From Spirodela intermedia (lineage: Eukaryota > Streptophyta > Magnoliopsida > Alismatales > Araceae), in contig LR746269.1 in NCBI GenBank assembly GCA_902729315.2, forward strand, positions 8,964,231-9,028,230: a DNA stretch of 64,000 nt, written 5' to 3'. Shown here piece after piece: positions 48,794 to 63,718 of this stretch. A model generated the notes under the pieces. The model saw nothing but the letters and a program-made list of their open reading frames with translations, searched no databases and was not told the origin of the DNA. The position numbers were made by a program, and so were the translations under genes. Every line of letters starts with the position of its first letter. The stretch's first letter is position 1.

Positions 48794-51700
48794 AATTATA
48801 CATCCTCATAAGATGTTACACCCGTATTAGTAATAATAAAAGACCTTTGGTGTCAATCCCTTAGTAAGTGGATCTACTATCATAGAATTTGTCCAAATAT
48901 GCTCTATAGATATCTGGCCACTTTGAATTCTTCCTTTAACAACTAGGAACTTGATGTCTATGTGTTTAGACTTCATCAAGCTCCTATTGTTATTGAAAAG
49001 TGTGATGGCTGATTTATTATCATAAAATAATTTTAATAGTCTTTTAATTCTATCTAGAATTCACAACCTTGTGACAAAATTCTTTAATCAAATTATATGA
49101 TTTGATATCTCATAACATGCTATAAATTTTACAATCATAATAGAAGTTACAAGTGTCTACTTAATACTCTTCCATGATATAACTCCTCCAACTAGTAGAT
49201 AGATATAACCCATAATGGATCATCTATTATCAATACATTCAGTGAAATTGGAATCTGAATATCTGATGATCTCTAAATGATCTGATTTTCTATATATGAG
49301 TATATAGCTCTTTATATTTTGTAAATGATGCATAACCTGATTGGTTGCTTTCTAATGATCCATACTAAGGTTGCAAGGTTGCTTAAATATCTGCCTAATA
49401 CATCAATTATGCATGTAATATCTAGACGCGTACATACTTGAGCATACATAAGGTTTTATATAAACTAATGCATAAGAAATCTTTTGCATCCCTTTGGCCT
49501 CAATTATTCTTAGGGCATTGATTGAGACTAAACTTGTCTCTTTTAACAACATGAGTATCATAAGATTTATATCCTTGCATACCAAATCTCGCCGGAACTT
49601 TCTTGATATAGCTCTTTTGTAATAACCTTAGAATATTTTGAGGTCAATCTCGGTATATCCCAATACCTAATACATAAGAGGCTTCATCGAGATCTTTCAT
49701 TTCTAAATTCCTTAACAAAAAACTTTTAGTGTCACAAAGTAAGTCTATATCATTACTAACAAGTAATACGTCATAATATATAAAAACAAAAATATATTAT
49801 TACTCCCACTTACCTTATGATATACACATTCATCACCCATATTCATTTTAAAAACATATGAGATGATAACTTGATGAGATTTGTGATACTATTGACGTGA
49901 AGCTTATTTTAACTCATATATAGACTACTTAAATTTGTATATCATTTTCTTTGGGTCTCAAGATATAAAATTTTCTAGTTGCCTCATATATATTATTTCT
50001 AGTCTTTGTATAATCAATGCCTTCTTTTTCAGTAAATCCCTTAACGATAAGACGAGCTTTATATCTTTTCACATTACCTTTTGAATCCTTTTGGTTTTAA
50101 ATATCATTTACAATCAATAGGCTTCGCACCTTCAAGTAATGAGACAAGATCTCATACATGATTGTCCATATGGAGTTAATCTCTTCATTCATAGCATTGA
50201 TTTACATATGAGAATAAGAACTCTACATAACTTGATAGAAATTGATAAGATCATCTTCCATCACTCTAATGTTAGCCTCATTTTCTAAAAGAATATGATA
50301 TATTCATTTGAAATCACATTCCTCCTCTCTCTAATAGATCTTTTTAATGGCACTAGTTCTTGAGTATGTTGAGTTTGTTATTCTGATGTGAGAGACATGA
50401 TGACATTATTTTGATATGAAGTTGTTTTGATTAATGCTAGTTAAGATAATATCATCAAGACCATTGTCAGTAGCAATAGAAGGAATATTTACATATTCTT
50501 CTTCAAAATCAATATCTCTAACCTTATCTCTCCTTGCAAAATCAACATACTCAAAGAAATAAATATTTTTCATCTCAAAAATAACTTTAGTAGTGGGATT
50601 ATAAAATTTATACCCCCTAGATCTTTTCAAGTATCTAATAAAGTAGCAACTAATTACTTTGGAATCAAGTTTCTTTTCATTAAGTTTGTAAGGTCTTTGC
50701 TTCCGTCGGACAACCCCAAATTTGCAAACACTTTAATCTAGACTTATTGCTCGTCAAAAACTCATGAGTTTTAACAATTGACTTAGAACCCGATTAAGTA
50801 AATAGGTTGCAATCTTTAGTGCTTCTCTCTAGAGGTTATCTAGTAGGATAGATTGACTAATCATACTCCTTATCATATCTTTAAGTGTTCTATTTCATCA
50901 TTTAGTAATACTATTCATGCTAGGAGATACTAGCATAGTGTATTGTGAGATGATGCCACACTCCTCTAAGATCTCTAGAGATCCTTTAGTAGGTCATAAA
51001 TATTGTTCATTTGATCCATCATATCTACCATAGTATTCACTACTACAATCTGATCTAATGACCTTAATTCAATTTTTGAGTTGATTCTCAACTTCAATAT
51101 TATATTTCTTGAATACATATAGTGATTGAAACTTTTCATGAATAAGATACAAGTAACTAAATCGAGAATAATCATTTATGAATATAATAAAATTTTGTTG
51201 ACTATTTTAAGAGGCCATAGGAAATAGTCTACAAATATCTTTACGTATTAATTATATGACATCTGAAACTAGATTGACACTTGTTTTTCTTCATGTCTGT
51301 TTTGTTCTTCTTGATATATTCAACACTTGTCAAAATCTTTATAATCAAGTAGGTTAAGAATTTCATTAGATACAAGTCGATCAATTTTCTCTTTAGGGAT
51401 ATGACCTAATCTCTTGTGTCATAATGAAGTGAAATTCTCATTGATTAATTTTCTTTTTATATTCTTTGAATTGATATGTAAGATTTCATTAGAAGGGATT
51501 ATTATGTCAAGTATAAGTTATCATAACTTGATAAAGCATCAGTACTAATATGATTTGAATTATTAAAGAGACTATTTTTTTTATTTTTAAATAAACAACT
51601 ATAACCAAATTTATCTAAATTATGAACATAAATCAAGTTTCATCTAAAAGACAATATAACATAAGTCTCAATCAAATCCAAATAGTAACTAGTCTTTAAC

Positions 51701-52689
51701 AATAACCTAAAAGTCTCTATTGTCTCCACCGCTATGACATTATCATCATCCGAATAGATATATCTTTCATCATCAATTGGCTTACAACAATGGAGGCAAC
51801 TTTGCATAGACACACTTATGTGAATAGTAATATCAGAATCTATCTAGCATGTGTGGAAGGGTACAAAAGTTAAATTAATCTCTAAACAAATCAAAGTGAG
51901 AAGGTCACCTTTCTTTGTACGTCAAGAATGATACAAGCTACGATTCTTCTTCGTGTGGCCACCATACTTGTAAAAGCAATAAGTAGATTTCTTATCTTAT
52001 TTCATTTGTTTTAGTGGTGGTCCATATGCAGCTTCATTGACTTTAGGTCTTTTCTTGATTTTATTTTTAGAGGTCATGGTCAAATGAACACTTTCATGCC
52101 TATCTTGTTTCAATCTTTCTTCTTCTTATACACAATGTGATATGAGCTCATTTAGGGACCATTTATTTTTTTGACAATTATAGTTCACCTTAAATTGATT
52201 AAATTGTATAGAAAGAGAAATCAAAATTGTGTACAAACAAATCTTCCATTAGTTTTAACTTTAGTGTTTTTACTTTTGATGCAAGATGAGACATCTAAGG
52301 AATATATTCCCTTGTATTTTCCTTACCTTTATACTTCATAGAAAATCATTTTTCTAAGATCATACTTGTTTTGACCCTTATCATTCCTAGTAAACTTTTT
52401 CTCAAGTTCTTCAAGAAAAATTCTTGTTGTAGTGGATTCTTTAAATAAAAAGTGCCCCTAAAGGCTTCTAGAATAGCACGCTTCATAATCATAAGACTCA
52501 TGTGATTCAATCGGTTCTATGTATTTGTATCTCTCTCATCTTCATGAGAGTTTGTAGGATGATCTTCTTGTAATGTAATATTTAGATCCATACAACGGAG
52601 AACTATCATAACGTTTTCTTTCTATGCCTTGAAATTGTGGTAATAGAACTTGAAATTGTATAAAAAATAATATAAAGCTCACATAACTA
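48794..52689 (-). mobile_element. Ty1/copia remnant on minus strand, copy 2
   Basis: Copy of 21665-25560 with the same gag, integrase (C-terminal piece at 50406-50630), reverse transcriptase and RNase H fragments. Confidence 0.78.
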
Positions 52690-53239
52690 ACTTGATTTTC
52701 AAATAGTGATATTTCCCATGACAAGATATTGAGTACAATATTAATACTTTGTCTTCGAACAACAATATTAACTGCAAGTAATATCTTGGTGTGATAAATA
52801 AATATTGATAATAAATTTCTATTAAATAATAAGTATTTCTTATTATTCATACGAAAATATTGATAATAAATATTTGTTGACTTATTATTCACATGAAAAT
52901 ATCAAATAATTGTCACATATTTATTATCACAATTATGTGTAATTTGTAAAATACTAACTTTCCTTTGGGCTAGTTATTATCCACAAAATCAGATACACAC
53001 CATCTCATATATTAGAAAAAATAATATCTACAAGAAAGTCTACTTTGGTAAGATGTTGCTTCAAGTAATAATTCTAAAATATTATGCTTGTACCAAAATT
53101 TGAATCATGATAGTTATTTGGCATTTAATCATATTCAATATAAATATAAATATTAAAAAATTTAAATAATTCCATAACTAATATCTAAAATAAAATCATT
53201 AAAAATATTTTAAAAACAAAATAACATCTAAATATATAT
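52690..53239. other. AT-rich DNA, copy 2
   Basis: Copy of 25561-26110. Nothing further recognised. Confidence 0.4.
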
Positions 53240-53864
53240 ATTTTTTAATGGGCAGATGTTAGTACACCAAGTGCTGATGTCATCATCATGACGTCATCAC
53301 TGTAGATCAGCACATCGGCTACCTAGATCGGCTTATGTCGAGCCGACATGCCGTCTAAGCACAACGGTCTAGCTGTCTGGCTCGCGCTGAGCCAATCACC
53401 CAAACCAACGTGAGCCGAACCACGTACCCGAGCCGCGTACCAAAATCGGCGCGGGCCGAGCTGCAGACCTGAATTGGCGCTAGCTGAGCTGCGTACTAGA
53501 ACTGATGCGAACGGTGTACGAAACTGATGCGTGATGGTTCCTCTCCCGTCCATAACACATCGAAAATGGTGCGGCCATTTCACGTGACGAACTGGCAGCC
53601 GGTGCCTGAAACGCCGCGTGATGGTTCTTCTCCCGTCTAGCGCGCACCAAAAATGGTGCAACCGTTTCACACGACTGAGTGGCGCATGAACCGTTACACG
53701 AAGGGAGAGACCTTAGGGCTTGGAACGGTCGGACCAAAAATGACCTCCTATTTGAAAAATAGAGCCGTATCGGTCACCTCTCCCCTCCACATCCCCCTCA
53801 TTCTCGCCGATTTCTAGAAGGCCCAAAAACCATCCTTCGGCGAGAGGAAAGGAAGAACTGAAGG
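53240..53864. repeat. GC-rich repeat island, copy 2
   Basis: Copy of 26111-26735. The 87-base repeat copies start at 53530 and 53617. Confidence 0.6.
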
Positions 53865-54684
53865 CATCGGGAGGCCACTCAGCTGGGCGATCTTTAGTTC
53901 CATCTGTTGATGAGGTCGTTGGCATCCACCACCAGGATCGGTACCGTTGCCGTCTTGATCAAGCGCACCATCTCGTTGGTGACCACCCTCAGTTCAACCA
54001 CCCGTCGACGTTCAGCTCTGCTGGGCTGTTCTTGACACCGCTGCCGCCGTCGACGGTCCCGTGGAGGATGATCTGCAGCGAGTGGATGGCCTCCATCTTG
54101 TAGTCCTTCCACGGTGAGCTCCTCATCTTCACCGCCTCGAGGAAGGCCTTGAAGGAGGACCGAGGGTGCATCCTCTTCCCACCGCCGTTGCCGTCGTCGC
54201 CGTCCACCTGACTCTGCGCCACCCCACTGGATCTCTGTGGCAGCGTGAGACCTGAACCAGAAGAGGATGTCCCCAGAGTTGATCCTGGCGGAAGCCATTC
54301 CGCAGACAGCCTCCCCGAGCTACATCGCCCCTGGGTACCCCACGTCGCGTAGGCTATCCGTGCTCAGGCCGGTGAAGTCCGCGTGGTACTTGCAGAGCCA
54401 CTCGGCGATGTCCCGCACCTGGGCCTCCGTCGGCGCCTGCCCGATCCTCCAGAACCTGCCACTGTGGAGGAGGACGGTGCTGTTGCACCTGACCAGATCC
54501 ATGACGCTGGGGCTCCGGGAGACGATCCCGAGCGAGGCGTCTCGGAGCAGCCTGTCGCAGAGCAGCGCCTGTGTCCTCAGGATGCTCTTCTCTCTCACCT
54601 GCCTCTCCAGGACGAGCTCCTTGTTCACGACGTAGATGGCGACCACCTGGGGGATGCATGGTGGTAGACAATGTGTCCCCACAG
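53865..54684 (-). pseudogene. PHYA: Phytochrome A pseudogene, GAF and PHY domains, copy 2
   Basis: Second full view of this fragment, spanning the copy 2/copy 3 boundary without interruption. The in-frame TAG (54320-54322) and all frame changes are the same as at 26736-27555. Confidence 0.88.
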
Positions 54685-54959
54685 CCAGCTTCTCCCCTAA
54701 CTCTCCGCCTCACTCCTGCTGCCGCTGCCTCTGCCGCCATCCTCACCATGGGATGAGTCCCCGTCTCCTCAACGTGTACTGAATGCAATACGAGCCTCCT
54801 CTTATTGTGTAGAAATGAGGATGAAGCTCATTGAGACATGTTCCACCTCCATTGAATTCGTCTCAGTCTGGAGATTTGAACGCTGAACTTCGGCTTTGGT
54901 AGGTGACAGTCAATAGAGACACTTTATTGACCCACCTCATCAATTTCTAGACTTTGCAA

Positions 54960-56270
54960 CATAACTTAAAGATTAATTATATCCAAAAAGAGCCTTTGAT
55001 GCCATAGACATCATATGATAATTCTTCAAACAACCAAAAACTTCAACAATCACCACTATAACTCTATTTCCTATTTTAAACATGATTATTATTTGAATAA
55101 GTGAGATTTTATGTAATTTTAAAATTTGAAGTTATTCTTTAATCGCTTACATAATAATTGTCAAACAGAACTCTATTTTTGATCCAAACACGTTTGTCGA
55201 GCAGAACTCTATTTCTACCCAAATTTTTCTTTTTCATACATTTTTAAATAAATTTCATCTTCATTGTTTAGTTTAAAAATCATAAAAAATCATATTCTTT
55301 GAGAAAAAATCTGTAATTTTACCTGATATTAGCTTACATCTATGTGATCAATTGAAAATTCTTAATATTTTTACAGTCTTTTATAAAATTATAATTGATG
55401 TATTTTTAATGAAATACTTTAAAAAAATTAAAAAATAATGTTTTCTAGTTTATAAGTTTAAATTTACGTGATTTATTATACAATAGTTAAATCACATCAT
55501 CTATTTTTTCTCTTAACTTTGTTACTTTATTTCGAATATCTAACAATCAACATTTATCTGTCATTTCTTGTGACAATAATTATGGATATTGTTATTAGTT
55601 TTCAATGTAGATCTCATTTGACTTTTATTTCTCAAAAAATGATTTTCTCTTATTGAGTCATCCTTTGACAACAAGACCCTCATATTATTATTCTTTTAAA
55701 CCAGCATTAGTCATATATTTATCCATTAACTCTTTCAAAAGTAAAGAATATTTCACATCTTTAATGGAGAGAAAATCCTTATCATATAATGCAATTCTTG
55801 AAATTGTTTATATGTTGATGGTCACAAATAAAGAAAGAATAAAGCTTGATCTTCATCCTCAATTATATCTCATTATTTCCTAAATAAAATATAATATAAT
55901 TAATTTCATCAAGATGAGATTTTTAGTGTACTTAATTTTTGAGGGAATTAGTTATACACAACGATTCCAATTTAAGTCATAGTCTTTTCATGAATGACCT
56001 GTCACAACACCTCATTTATTTAACTCAATTGAATCACAATTAATGCTTCATCTAAATCTTCCTTCTTTTACATAGATATGAGTAAACATTTTGTCTTTCT
56101 CAAGTAGTGCCTTCTATAACCCTTGATGAGTCAAGATAACTTTCATCTTGACTGGTCATATTTTAAATTGATCTTTGAGTCAAACTTTACAATATTACAC
56201 TTTGGATACATCCTGTGCTCTCCAAAATACAATATTTAGACATCCAGCAATGCTCTGATATCAATTTATT
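54960..56270 (-). mobile_element. Ty1/copia remnant (primer site and gag), copy 3
   Basis: Third copy of 700-2010; primer site at 56252-56264. Confidence 0.6.
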
Positions 56271-58438
56271 GGGAAATAGGATGAATTTGATGGCCTTAAT
56301 ATAATAATGAAAGAATAGGCACGGGAGTAACAATCTAGGAAACAGTAGATATTCAAGAAGAAGTGAGAAGAATGGCACATGAATATAATTTTATAGAACA
56401 TAGAGGCTGATACACCTTCTCCCGTCCACTAAAATGAGAGGAACATAGTTATTATGACTGAAGAAATAAGGTAAAAATAACAGAGGAGAATACAACTCAC
56501 AGCCAGGGGCATAGAGGAGGTGACTCCAGATCCCCATTTTTTATCGCTGGAGAAGGAGGGTCTTCGTCTTTTTCTCGGGAGGAGGTGAACCAGTTACAGG
56601 GGCATAGAGGAGGTAACTTGGGCCCCTTTTTCAATTGTGTTCCATACAACGGGACAGGACTAGTTTCAGATACAAAATCTGTCCTCAAAATAAAACATAA
56701 GTGTCCAGGTGGACTTAGAACCCGCACATGCGCCGCGCCACGCCTGCCTGTGGTGCGTGGTGTGCTGGTGCCAGGGTCCAGGGTCCAGGGTCTGTCCCCA
56801 GCGTTTGCATCACCGTTAATCTCGTCGGTCAGTTCTTTCAGTCTTGATCCAATATTAGTGAGTGACGATCAAGGCAACGCTGATTTTCCCATCCTTATTT
56901 CTTTTGTATGTGCTTGCTGACATTTATCGCCCATTTCACAGCATTCTCTCTCCGGCCTTTCTTAGTCAACTGCACGTGCTCCGAGATCGTTGACTCGGCC
57001 ACTCTAGTTGGAGCCGGGCCCGAGCCCAGGAAATGTAGTGCGTTCTTTCATGGCTTTCTCATCCTAGACCTGACGTGTTCTTCAGGTAGTTGTATATACT
57101 TTGTGGGTACCAATTACTCCCAGTCGACGCGCCTATCCCGGAACTTTGTCCGTAAGTTTAGAGAATGAACCCCCTGGTCCCCTCCATGATCGATACCTTC
57201 GGAAAGATGAGGGAACCCCAGCTCTTGACAATCTTTTTCTAATTCGCCGTTGAAGAATTCGCACCCTTTGATGATTGCATGCATGGTCGCACTCTTGAGT
57301 CAAATCGTACCGGCTTCGAGTCATATCTTGCGAGGGAATTCACCGAACTTTTCGTCATCTCTGACTATTTTCCAAGTAAGATGGTTCCTCAACTTCGACT
57401 TGGTCAGTCCTGATGCACGTCGGAGCTTGTTGTATTGGTTTAGTCCATTCGGCCTGCGCGAGCTGGAATGAGTTGTGACTGACGAGTTGCTTACCCTGCC
57501 TTCCTGTCTGACTGCTCAAACTCTTTATTGCTTGTTCACGCAATTTTTAAATGTGTTTATGCTCTCTCTTTCTCTCTCTCTTCAATGCTCTAAGAAGAGT
57601 TTGTGAATGCTTTGCCCCTGTAACTGGTTCAGATAGATGGGCGAAGTGGCTTGGGGTTCCTCCTCGAGGTAGGGACGGAGTTGATTACCTTGCCTTCCTG
57701 TATGACATGTCAAACTCTTTCTTGCCGGTCAACTAGCCCATTAAACATTAAATGTGTTTATGCACTCTCTCTCTCTTCTCAATATCTCGGGAGAGTTTGT
57801 GAACTATTTGCCCTGATAAGTGGTTCAGATAGAGTAGCGCAGGGGGTAGGGATTCCTCCTCGAGGTAGGGACGGAAGGGTGCAATACCGCAGGGCTTCCC
57901 ACTGGATGCCGGCGGCGTTAGGTCAACTCCTCTGAATCTGATTGGCTTGCGACTCCGTAACCATTGAAGGAAGGATCCGGTGGTTGAGCCACCTACGGGA
58001 CAGCTGGCCTGGTTTATGGAGAGAGAAGAGGGAGGGGCGGGGTGGGGGGCGCATTGGAGAGAGCCAGCGGGCCATGGATTGCCGCACATGGTCTTCAAGG
58101 CAATAAATTGTTAGCGGATTGATGAATTTGAGGTGCGACGACCGACGGTCGAAGTCTGGCGGCCGACTCAAGTCATGGCCATTTGGGGATTTTACATCTT
58201 TAGCAGTCCGTATTTCAATCTCAACTCCGGCCCTCGGAAAAGTCACCCGTTGATCTGTGATGTTGTGGTCATCCATACTTGAGGGGGAAGTCATCCAATA
58301 ATTTCCCTTTTTTTCTAGACATGACCGCAAACTAAAGGCTTTGTATAAAAATAAGTCAACGCAGCATACCTTTTCCAAAGTCCGTCACCGGGGTTCAATA
58401 GGGTTCGACCCATAACATAAGACCTTAGTTTCCTATCC

Positions 58439-58444
<6 letters not shown>
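56271..58444. other. Unassigned DNA with 200-base direct repeat, copy 3
   Basis: Third copy of 2011-4184; the direct repeat lies at 57483-57880. Confidence 0.5.

Positions 58445-58477
<33 letters not shown>
58445..58477. repeat. CT microsatellite, copy 3 (33 bases)
   Basis: Same length as copy 2 and two bases shorter than copy 1. Confidence 0.95.
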
Positions 58478-58483
<6 letters not shown>

Positions 58484-58741
58484 GCTCGCTCCATCTATCT
58501 CTTAATCTATATATCTATCTATCTATCTATCTGTCTATCTAGGAGAGAGAAAAGGATCTGGAGGGCTCTCTTCCTTACAAGTACGTGAAAACTGTTGTAC
58601 AGTTCAAATAAATGAGTGTAATTTCGGGCGAGCCATCACCCAGACGGCGGCGGTAGGATCTCAGAGATGGATCCCTTAGAGACCAGGGAGACGCCCTCCG
58701 TCTTCCCACCTTTCGTTCTCTCCGTTCTCCCCCCCTCCTCC

Positions 58742-59311
58742 TCAGACGATTGTGCAGCCTGGCGCGTATTCCATAAAGATGAGGGCATCCCCTCTGCAGC
58801 GCTCGCAGCAGGGTTCCAGATCTTCCGGCTTGGGTTTCGACTCCTCTTTCTTGTGCGACTCGACGCTGTCAATCAGCGCCGGCCGCCGGACCTTCCTGAG
58901 CTGGTGAGCGACGCAAACCGGGTCGACCTCCCCGACCACCGTTACCGTGCCCTTCTCGACGTCGAGCTTTATCTCGTCAATCCCTGCCATCATCGCCGCC
59001 ACAATCTTGTTTAAAATATCAACCCTCGAATGATTGGGCGTGGGGAGGGAGGGTCAAAGGTTGGGGAAAGGGAGGGCCCTCACCTTCGAGCTTGGCAATG
59101 GCCTTGAGGATGGCCGTCTTGCACTTGCCGCAGTATATGGAGATCTTGAAGACCATCTTCTGAGCTTGCGCGATCCCCGACAACGGAGGACCAGGGGAAC
59201 CAACCACAAGGTTTTCCCAGGTCAGCCGACACACGCGAGTGAGTTTCCTTGAATTGACGGCAAAAGGGCAAATAACACTGCTTTGGAATGGTGCGCTCGG
59301 CTTACCTTCAT
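58742..59311 (-). CDS. HMA-domain, HIPP-type protein, copy 3
   Basis: Exons 59306-59311, 59084-59159 and 58742-58983. Same 107-residue product as the other two copies. TATATAA on the minus strand at 59492-59498. Intact, with all splice sites kept. Confidence 0.82.
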
Positions 59312-59491
59312 GGCTGCCTCCCGCCGTAATTTACACCACGCAGAGAAGATGAGGACAGTCGCGCAGAACAAGCTATCTCTGCCTTTTGCTCTGGCTCTTG
59401 AGGCTTGTGCAGAACAGGCGATCTTTCTCTCTCTGTCTCTCTCGCTCTTGAGTTGGAGCAAGGTTCTTCCTCCTGACTCTCTCTCCATGGG

Positions 59492-59498
59492 TTATATA
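59492..59498 (-). promoter_or_regulatory. TATA box of HMA-protein gene, copy 3
   Basis: Minus-strand TATATAA, same spacing as in copies 1 and 2. Confidence 0.55.
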
Positions 59499-61157
59499 GA
59501 ACCTGGAGGGAGGACAGACCCTCATGTCATCTAGGGAGTCCATGTTCCGGAGGGGACCTGAGGAGAGGTCGAAATCAGTGCTTGATTGAATAATTGTAAT
59601 CTTCCCTTACGGTTGGTGTGTTTTCGTATCGTTACCTGCTCCCACCGAACTACGACTATGTCCTCGTCGCCGATCCTGACGTGTCTACTTCCAGTTGTTA
59701 AGGTCCCGGTGGAACCATAATCAATCGTCGGTTCAAAGCAAAACGAAGGCAGGATCCGTTCGACGCGCCCCGTCAATTTCAGCGCTGTTACCTGTGTCCC
59801 GGCAACGACGTTGAAAATTCCATGCACGAGAACTACGCGTTAAGAATTGTCAACGAGGATACAAGGCCGGATCATCATCTGCCCACATCGGAGAGAGAGA
59901 TTGTATGAAATTATCTTAGAGAAAAGAATATTGAGCTGTATACCGAAGCACGTGCTACCACCATCCAATATGCCATTTTTCGCCTACGAACCCGGCTAAC
60001 GTTCAATGACGTCTATCTCGGTGAGAAAACAGGGGTATAGCTCCTACAAAGTCAAAGACCCACCCGCGTAGAGTTCCATCCCGCGGGAGTGTGGAAACCT
60101 GTGTTATGTCAACGACGGCGGTCCCAAACCCATCTCTCTCTCTCTTTCTCTCTCTCATATACTCCCCTTCCTCACCGACGCAGGTCAAAGAACCGAGTTC
60201 TTTCGTTTGTTCTCCTCTCCTCCCCGCCAACGCGTCCCCACCAGTGCGGCTTCCCCCACCACCACTACTACTACTACTCTTACACTGTCAATGTCATCAT
60301 CTCTACCACTTGCTTAACAGTCCATCGATAAAATAAGTGATGGCGATGGGGAATCTCTACCAGGCCTGCTAACGCTCGTTGACCGAGAAAATTACATAGG
60401 TTCCGATGAGAGCTGTACGGATAAATTTGCGGAGAACGCGTTGCCCTGGCGATGTCCAGAACTGTTCAGCGTTCTCTGCTGAGGTCGGCCTCGGCGAACA
60501 ACAGGCCACGAAGTCCCTGACAAAAGGACCGAAGACGTAAGGGTTTGCTTAACCTGATGGATCCCCGCTCGGGGGACGCTCAGCTCCCTTCAAGTCAACG
60601 CGAGTTGTCGACGAGTACTTTGTGACGTCGACTCGACGTCGACATAAAAGGACGGCGAGAGGGACGAAGATTTGACGAACTCCCTTCAGCCGGATTGAAC
60701 ATAGCAAAGGTGGGCTCCACCCAACGGTTCATTGGCGAAAAGTTTCCTTTCTAGAGCCATCATAGCTCGCTGCCTCTCTCTCTCGGCAAGGAGCGGCCTC
60801 CTCGTCACATCTGTAGCAAAGTTTTTCAAGAAAAAAGGAGAAAAAAAACACATACACCCCCCACTACCCCTTTCCCTTGAGATGGATGAAGATGCTCTCA
60901 TATGAGGGAATCATAATTAAAAGGAGGAAAGAAAATGTCATGAGCAGCAAAACTTGAGAAGAGGATGGCTTGGACGAGTTGTGACCAACTCATGTTGTGG
61001 AGGTTGAAGTAACATCTTGAATCATCAAAAAATGTGTTTTAATGATTGTCACTTCACTCTAAATTTACAGATTGAAGATGACAAATCCCTTGAGTCCACA
61101 AGGGGTTGATACTAAATCCATGAGATTATCAAGAATTGGGTTCCCTTAGTCTATAGG
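59499..61157. other. Intergenic region, copy 3
   Basis: Copy of 5241-6900 with the palindrome at 60624-60640. No gene recognised. Confidence 0.4.
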
Positions 61158-62683
61158 GGTGCTGGAGTCCACTAGCAGAAGACACACATAAAGTTGTATT
61201 AATAAAAAAATAGTATACCTTTGAGGCTACATGGGGTGCCTTTAAATAGGCTGAAGAGTCTTGATTTGGCACCAAGATTTGAATTTTTTAAATGAAATTT
61301 AAATTTGAAATCAAATTTTGAATGAAATTTAAATTTCAAAAATAAAATCTAAAATAAGAAATGAAATTTAAATTTCAAACAAAAAATAGATTTTAGATGA
61401 AATTTGAATTTCAAATGAAAATGAAATTTCGTATGAAGTTTGAATTTAAAATGAAAATTTCAATTTCAAATGAAAATTTGAATTTTAGATGAAATTTGAA
61501 TATCAAACGAAAATTTGAATTTTGGATGAAATTTAAAAACTAATAAAAATAGAGATATGGGCCTAATTTCGTAATTGGGCTAGCTGCAACTAAAGTGAAC
61601 TTCATGCTGCAATAGTAATAGACTTCTAGGTGCATCAATAGTGGGCTTCAAGCTTCTTCAATAGTAGGCTCAGGCTTTGAATTGCATTGAACTTTCTTTC
61701 TTGAAAATGACTCATCTTGGAGTCTTTAACTCGCTCTCGATAATACTCATAGATATTTGTATCATTGAATGTAGATGAGATTCTCATTGTCTTTGGTAAG
61801 TCAATGACATATGCATTGTGATTAATCTTTTGAATGATTTTAAATAAGATCATACTTTTGTGAACTATGTTTGTGATAATTTACTATTATCAATCATTAT
61901 TTTCTTAAGTATATCATAACTAAATCACTAACTTTAAAAAAAATTCTTATTATTTTTCTATCTATCTTTTCCTTGTAGTTTGAATAATTAGTTGTAGGAT
62001 GATTATTCACATTCTCATGTATTGTTTTGATGTATTATGTCATATTATTTAACCAAATTATTATTAGGTTTTGTAGGTACTTCAATCAAGTCAAGAGGGA
62101 CTTTTGGTGGAAAACAATAGACAATAGAAAATAAAGAGTAATTTGTAAACTGATTTATCATAGAATTATATGCAAGTTCTACTTGAGCTGAAACAAGATT
62201 ATATTGTCTTAGTCTGTCTCCTAAAATATAACGGCTTAAATTACCAAGTGTCGTATTAATCACTTCTCTTCGATCATTAGTTTGTGGATGACTCATAGTA
62301 CCAAAGTTTAGGCATGAGTCAAATATGTTCGAAACAATACATTAGAAATGAGACAGAAGTTTTGAGTCTCTATCAAATGTAATAATCTCAAGCACCCTAT
62401 GCAAATAAAATATTTTCTTAAAAAATAAATTTGTTATTTGAACGACATCATTAATCTTCTTAAAAAATATTTTTTTATTTCCTTAGGTCAATGAATTTTG
62501 AATAAAATTTGAATTTTGAATGAAATTAAAATTCGGATGAAATTTAAAAAACAATAAAAATAGAGATTGGGCCTAATTTCGCAATTAGCCAACTGCAATT
62601 AAAGTGGATTTCAAGCTGCAACATTAATAGGCTTCTAGGTGCATCAATAGTAGGCTTCAGGCTTCTTCAGTAGTGGGCTTATT
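61158..62683 (-). mobile_element. Internally deleted Ty3/gypsy remnant, copy 3
   Basis: Third copy of 6900-8425; integrase fragments at 62045-62473 and 61635-61853. Confidence 0.75.
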
Positions 62684-62915
62684 TTATCCAGCCTAGAAAT
62701 GTAGTTTTTAAGATCAACCTCATCTCCCAAGTTCATCTTCGCAATGCACACCTGAACATGGCAGCAAGAAACATCACATTTTAAGGGACAATTAAGCCCC
62801 CTGCCCTCCAACAAATACGAGGACGAACTGGTAAGTCAGAATGAATAAATGCCCATCTCTCTCCCTCTCTATGCTGCCGCTGCCCCACCACCAACCATCG
62901 TTCTCGATTGCTTAC

Positions 62916-63718
62916 CTGAAAGATGAGCCACTTCTGTTCGATGTGGAAAGTTTTCAGTTGACTCTACCAGGACGTAGAAGAGCTGGGTCCAGCGTATCAG
63001 CTCAATTGGTTGCCATGACCACCTTCACGTTCATGATCTGTTCAAAAGCATCCATCTGAGAAAAACGAGAGAGCTTCACGTCGCCAATCAGTCCAAAATA
63101 TCACGTTTGAATTACCCAAAAGTGTATTAAAGGCATTAAGCCCAATCAAAGAATGTGTACGTGAGTCTCCGCTGAGTTATAACGGCTGGATTAGGAGATA
63201 AGTGGGAACGTGGGTTCCACAGATCGTAACTGTCTCTAGCGAACGTTACTCTCTCTCTCTCTCCTATAAATATGCTTCATGTGTTTGCCGAAACTTGGAG
63301 AGAATTTCTGTTGTGTTCTTGAAAATCCTAGTCTCGATTCTTCTTCTTCTCTCAAACGATCCTCGGGCAAGTTTTTGCTCTCAACATATGCGGCACCAAC
63401 AAGACGAAATTAGAAATATGATCCACCAGCGTGTTGGATCGCCTGTGAAGAGCCACCCGCGCCGTCTTCAGGAGTTCCCTATTGACGGTGCTCAGGATCC
63501 ACACGTACGGTTTGATCGCCTGGATGACCACACGATGGCGTTGTTTTGGTCGATCATCTCCAGGAAATTGCCAACAACGAGCGTTCACCGCAGCTTACTG
63601 CCTCAGGTTCTTCTGCTCGTTCTTGATGCACTCCTCCCACATCTCGACGAACTCCAGCTGGTGCCGCAGCACCTTGAGGTGCCCGTAGAGATCCTCCTCG
63701 GCAAGGGGGGAGGTGAAG
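62916..63718 (-). pseudogene. RPT3: RPT3 proteasome ATPase pseudogene, copy 3
   Basis: Third copy, ATPase exon at 62916-63058 and N-terminal part at about 63398-63703. Same stop and frame changes as the others. The window ends about 280 bases beyond it, before the F-box gene. Confidence 0.8.

Larger units (their letters stand above)
27132..54260. repeat. Tandem array unit, copy 2 (27.13 kb)
   Basis: Complete second copy, 27129 bases long, two shorter than copy 1 because of the CT tract at 31316-31348. The only substitution I found against copy 1 is C at 41735, which is silent in the phytochrome frame. The junctions with copies 1 and 3 run through the phytochrome A pseudogene without any break, insertion or microhomology scar, as expected if the window cuts the array at an arbitrary phase. 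Confidence 0.97.
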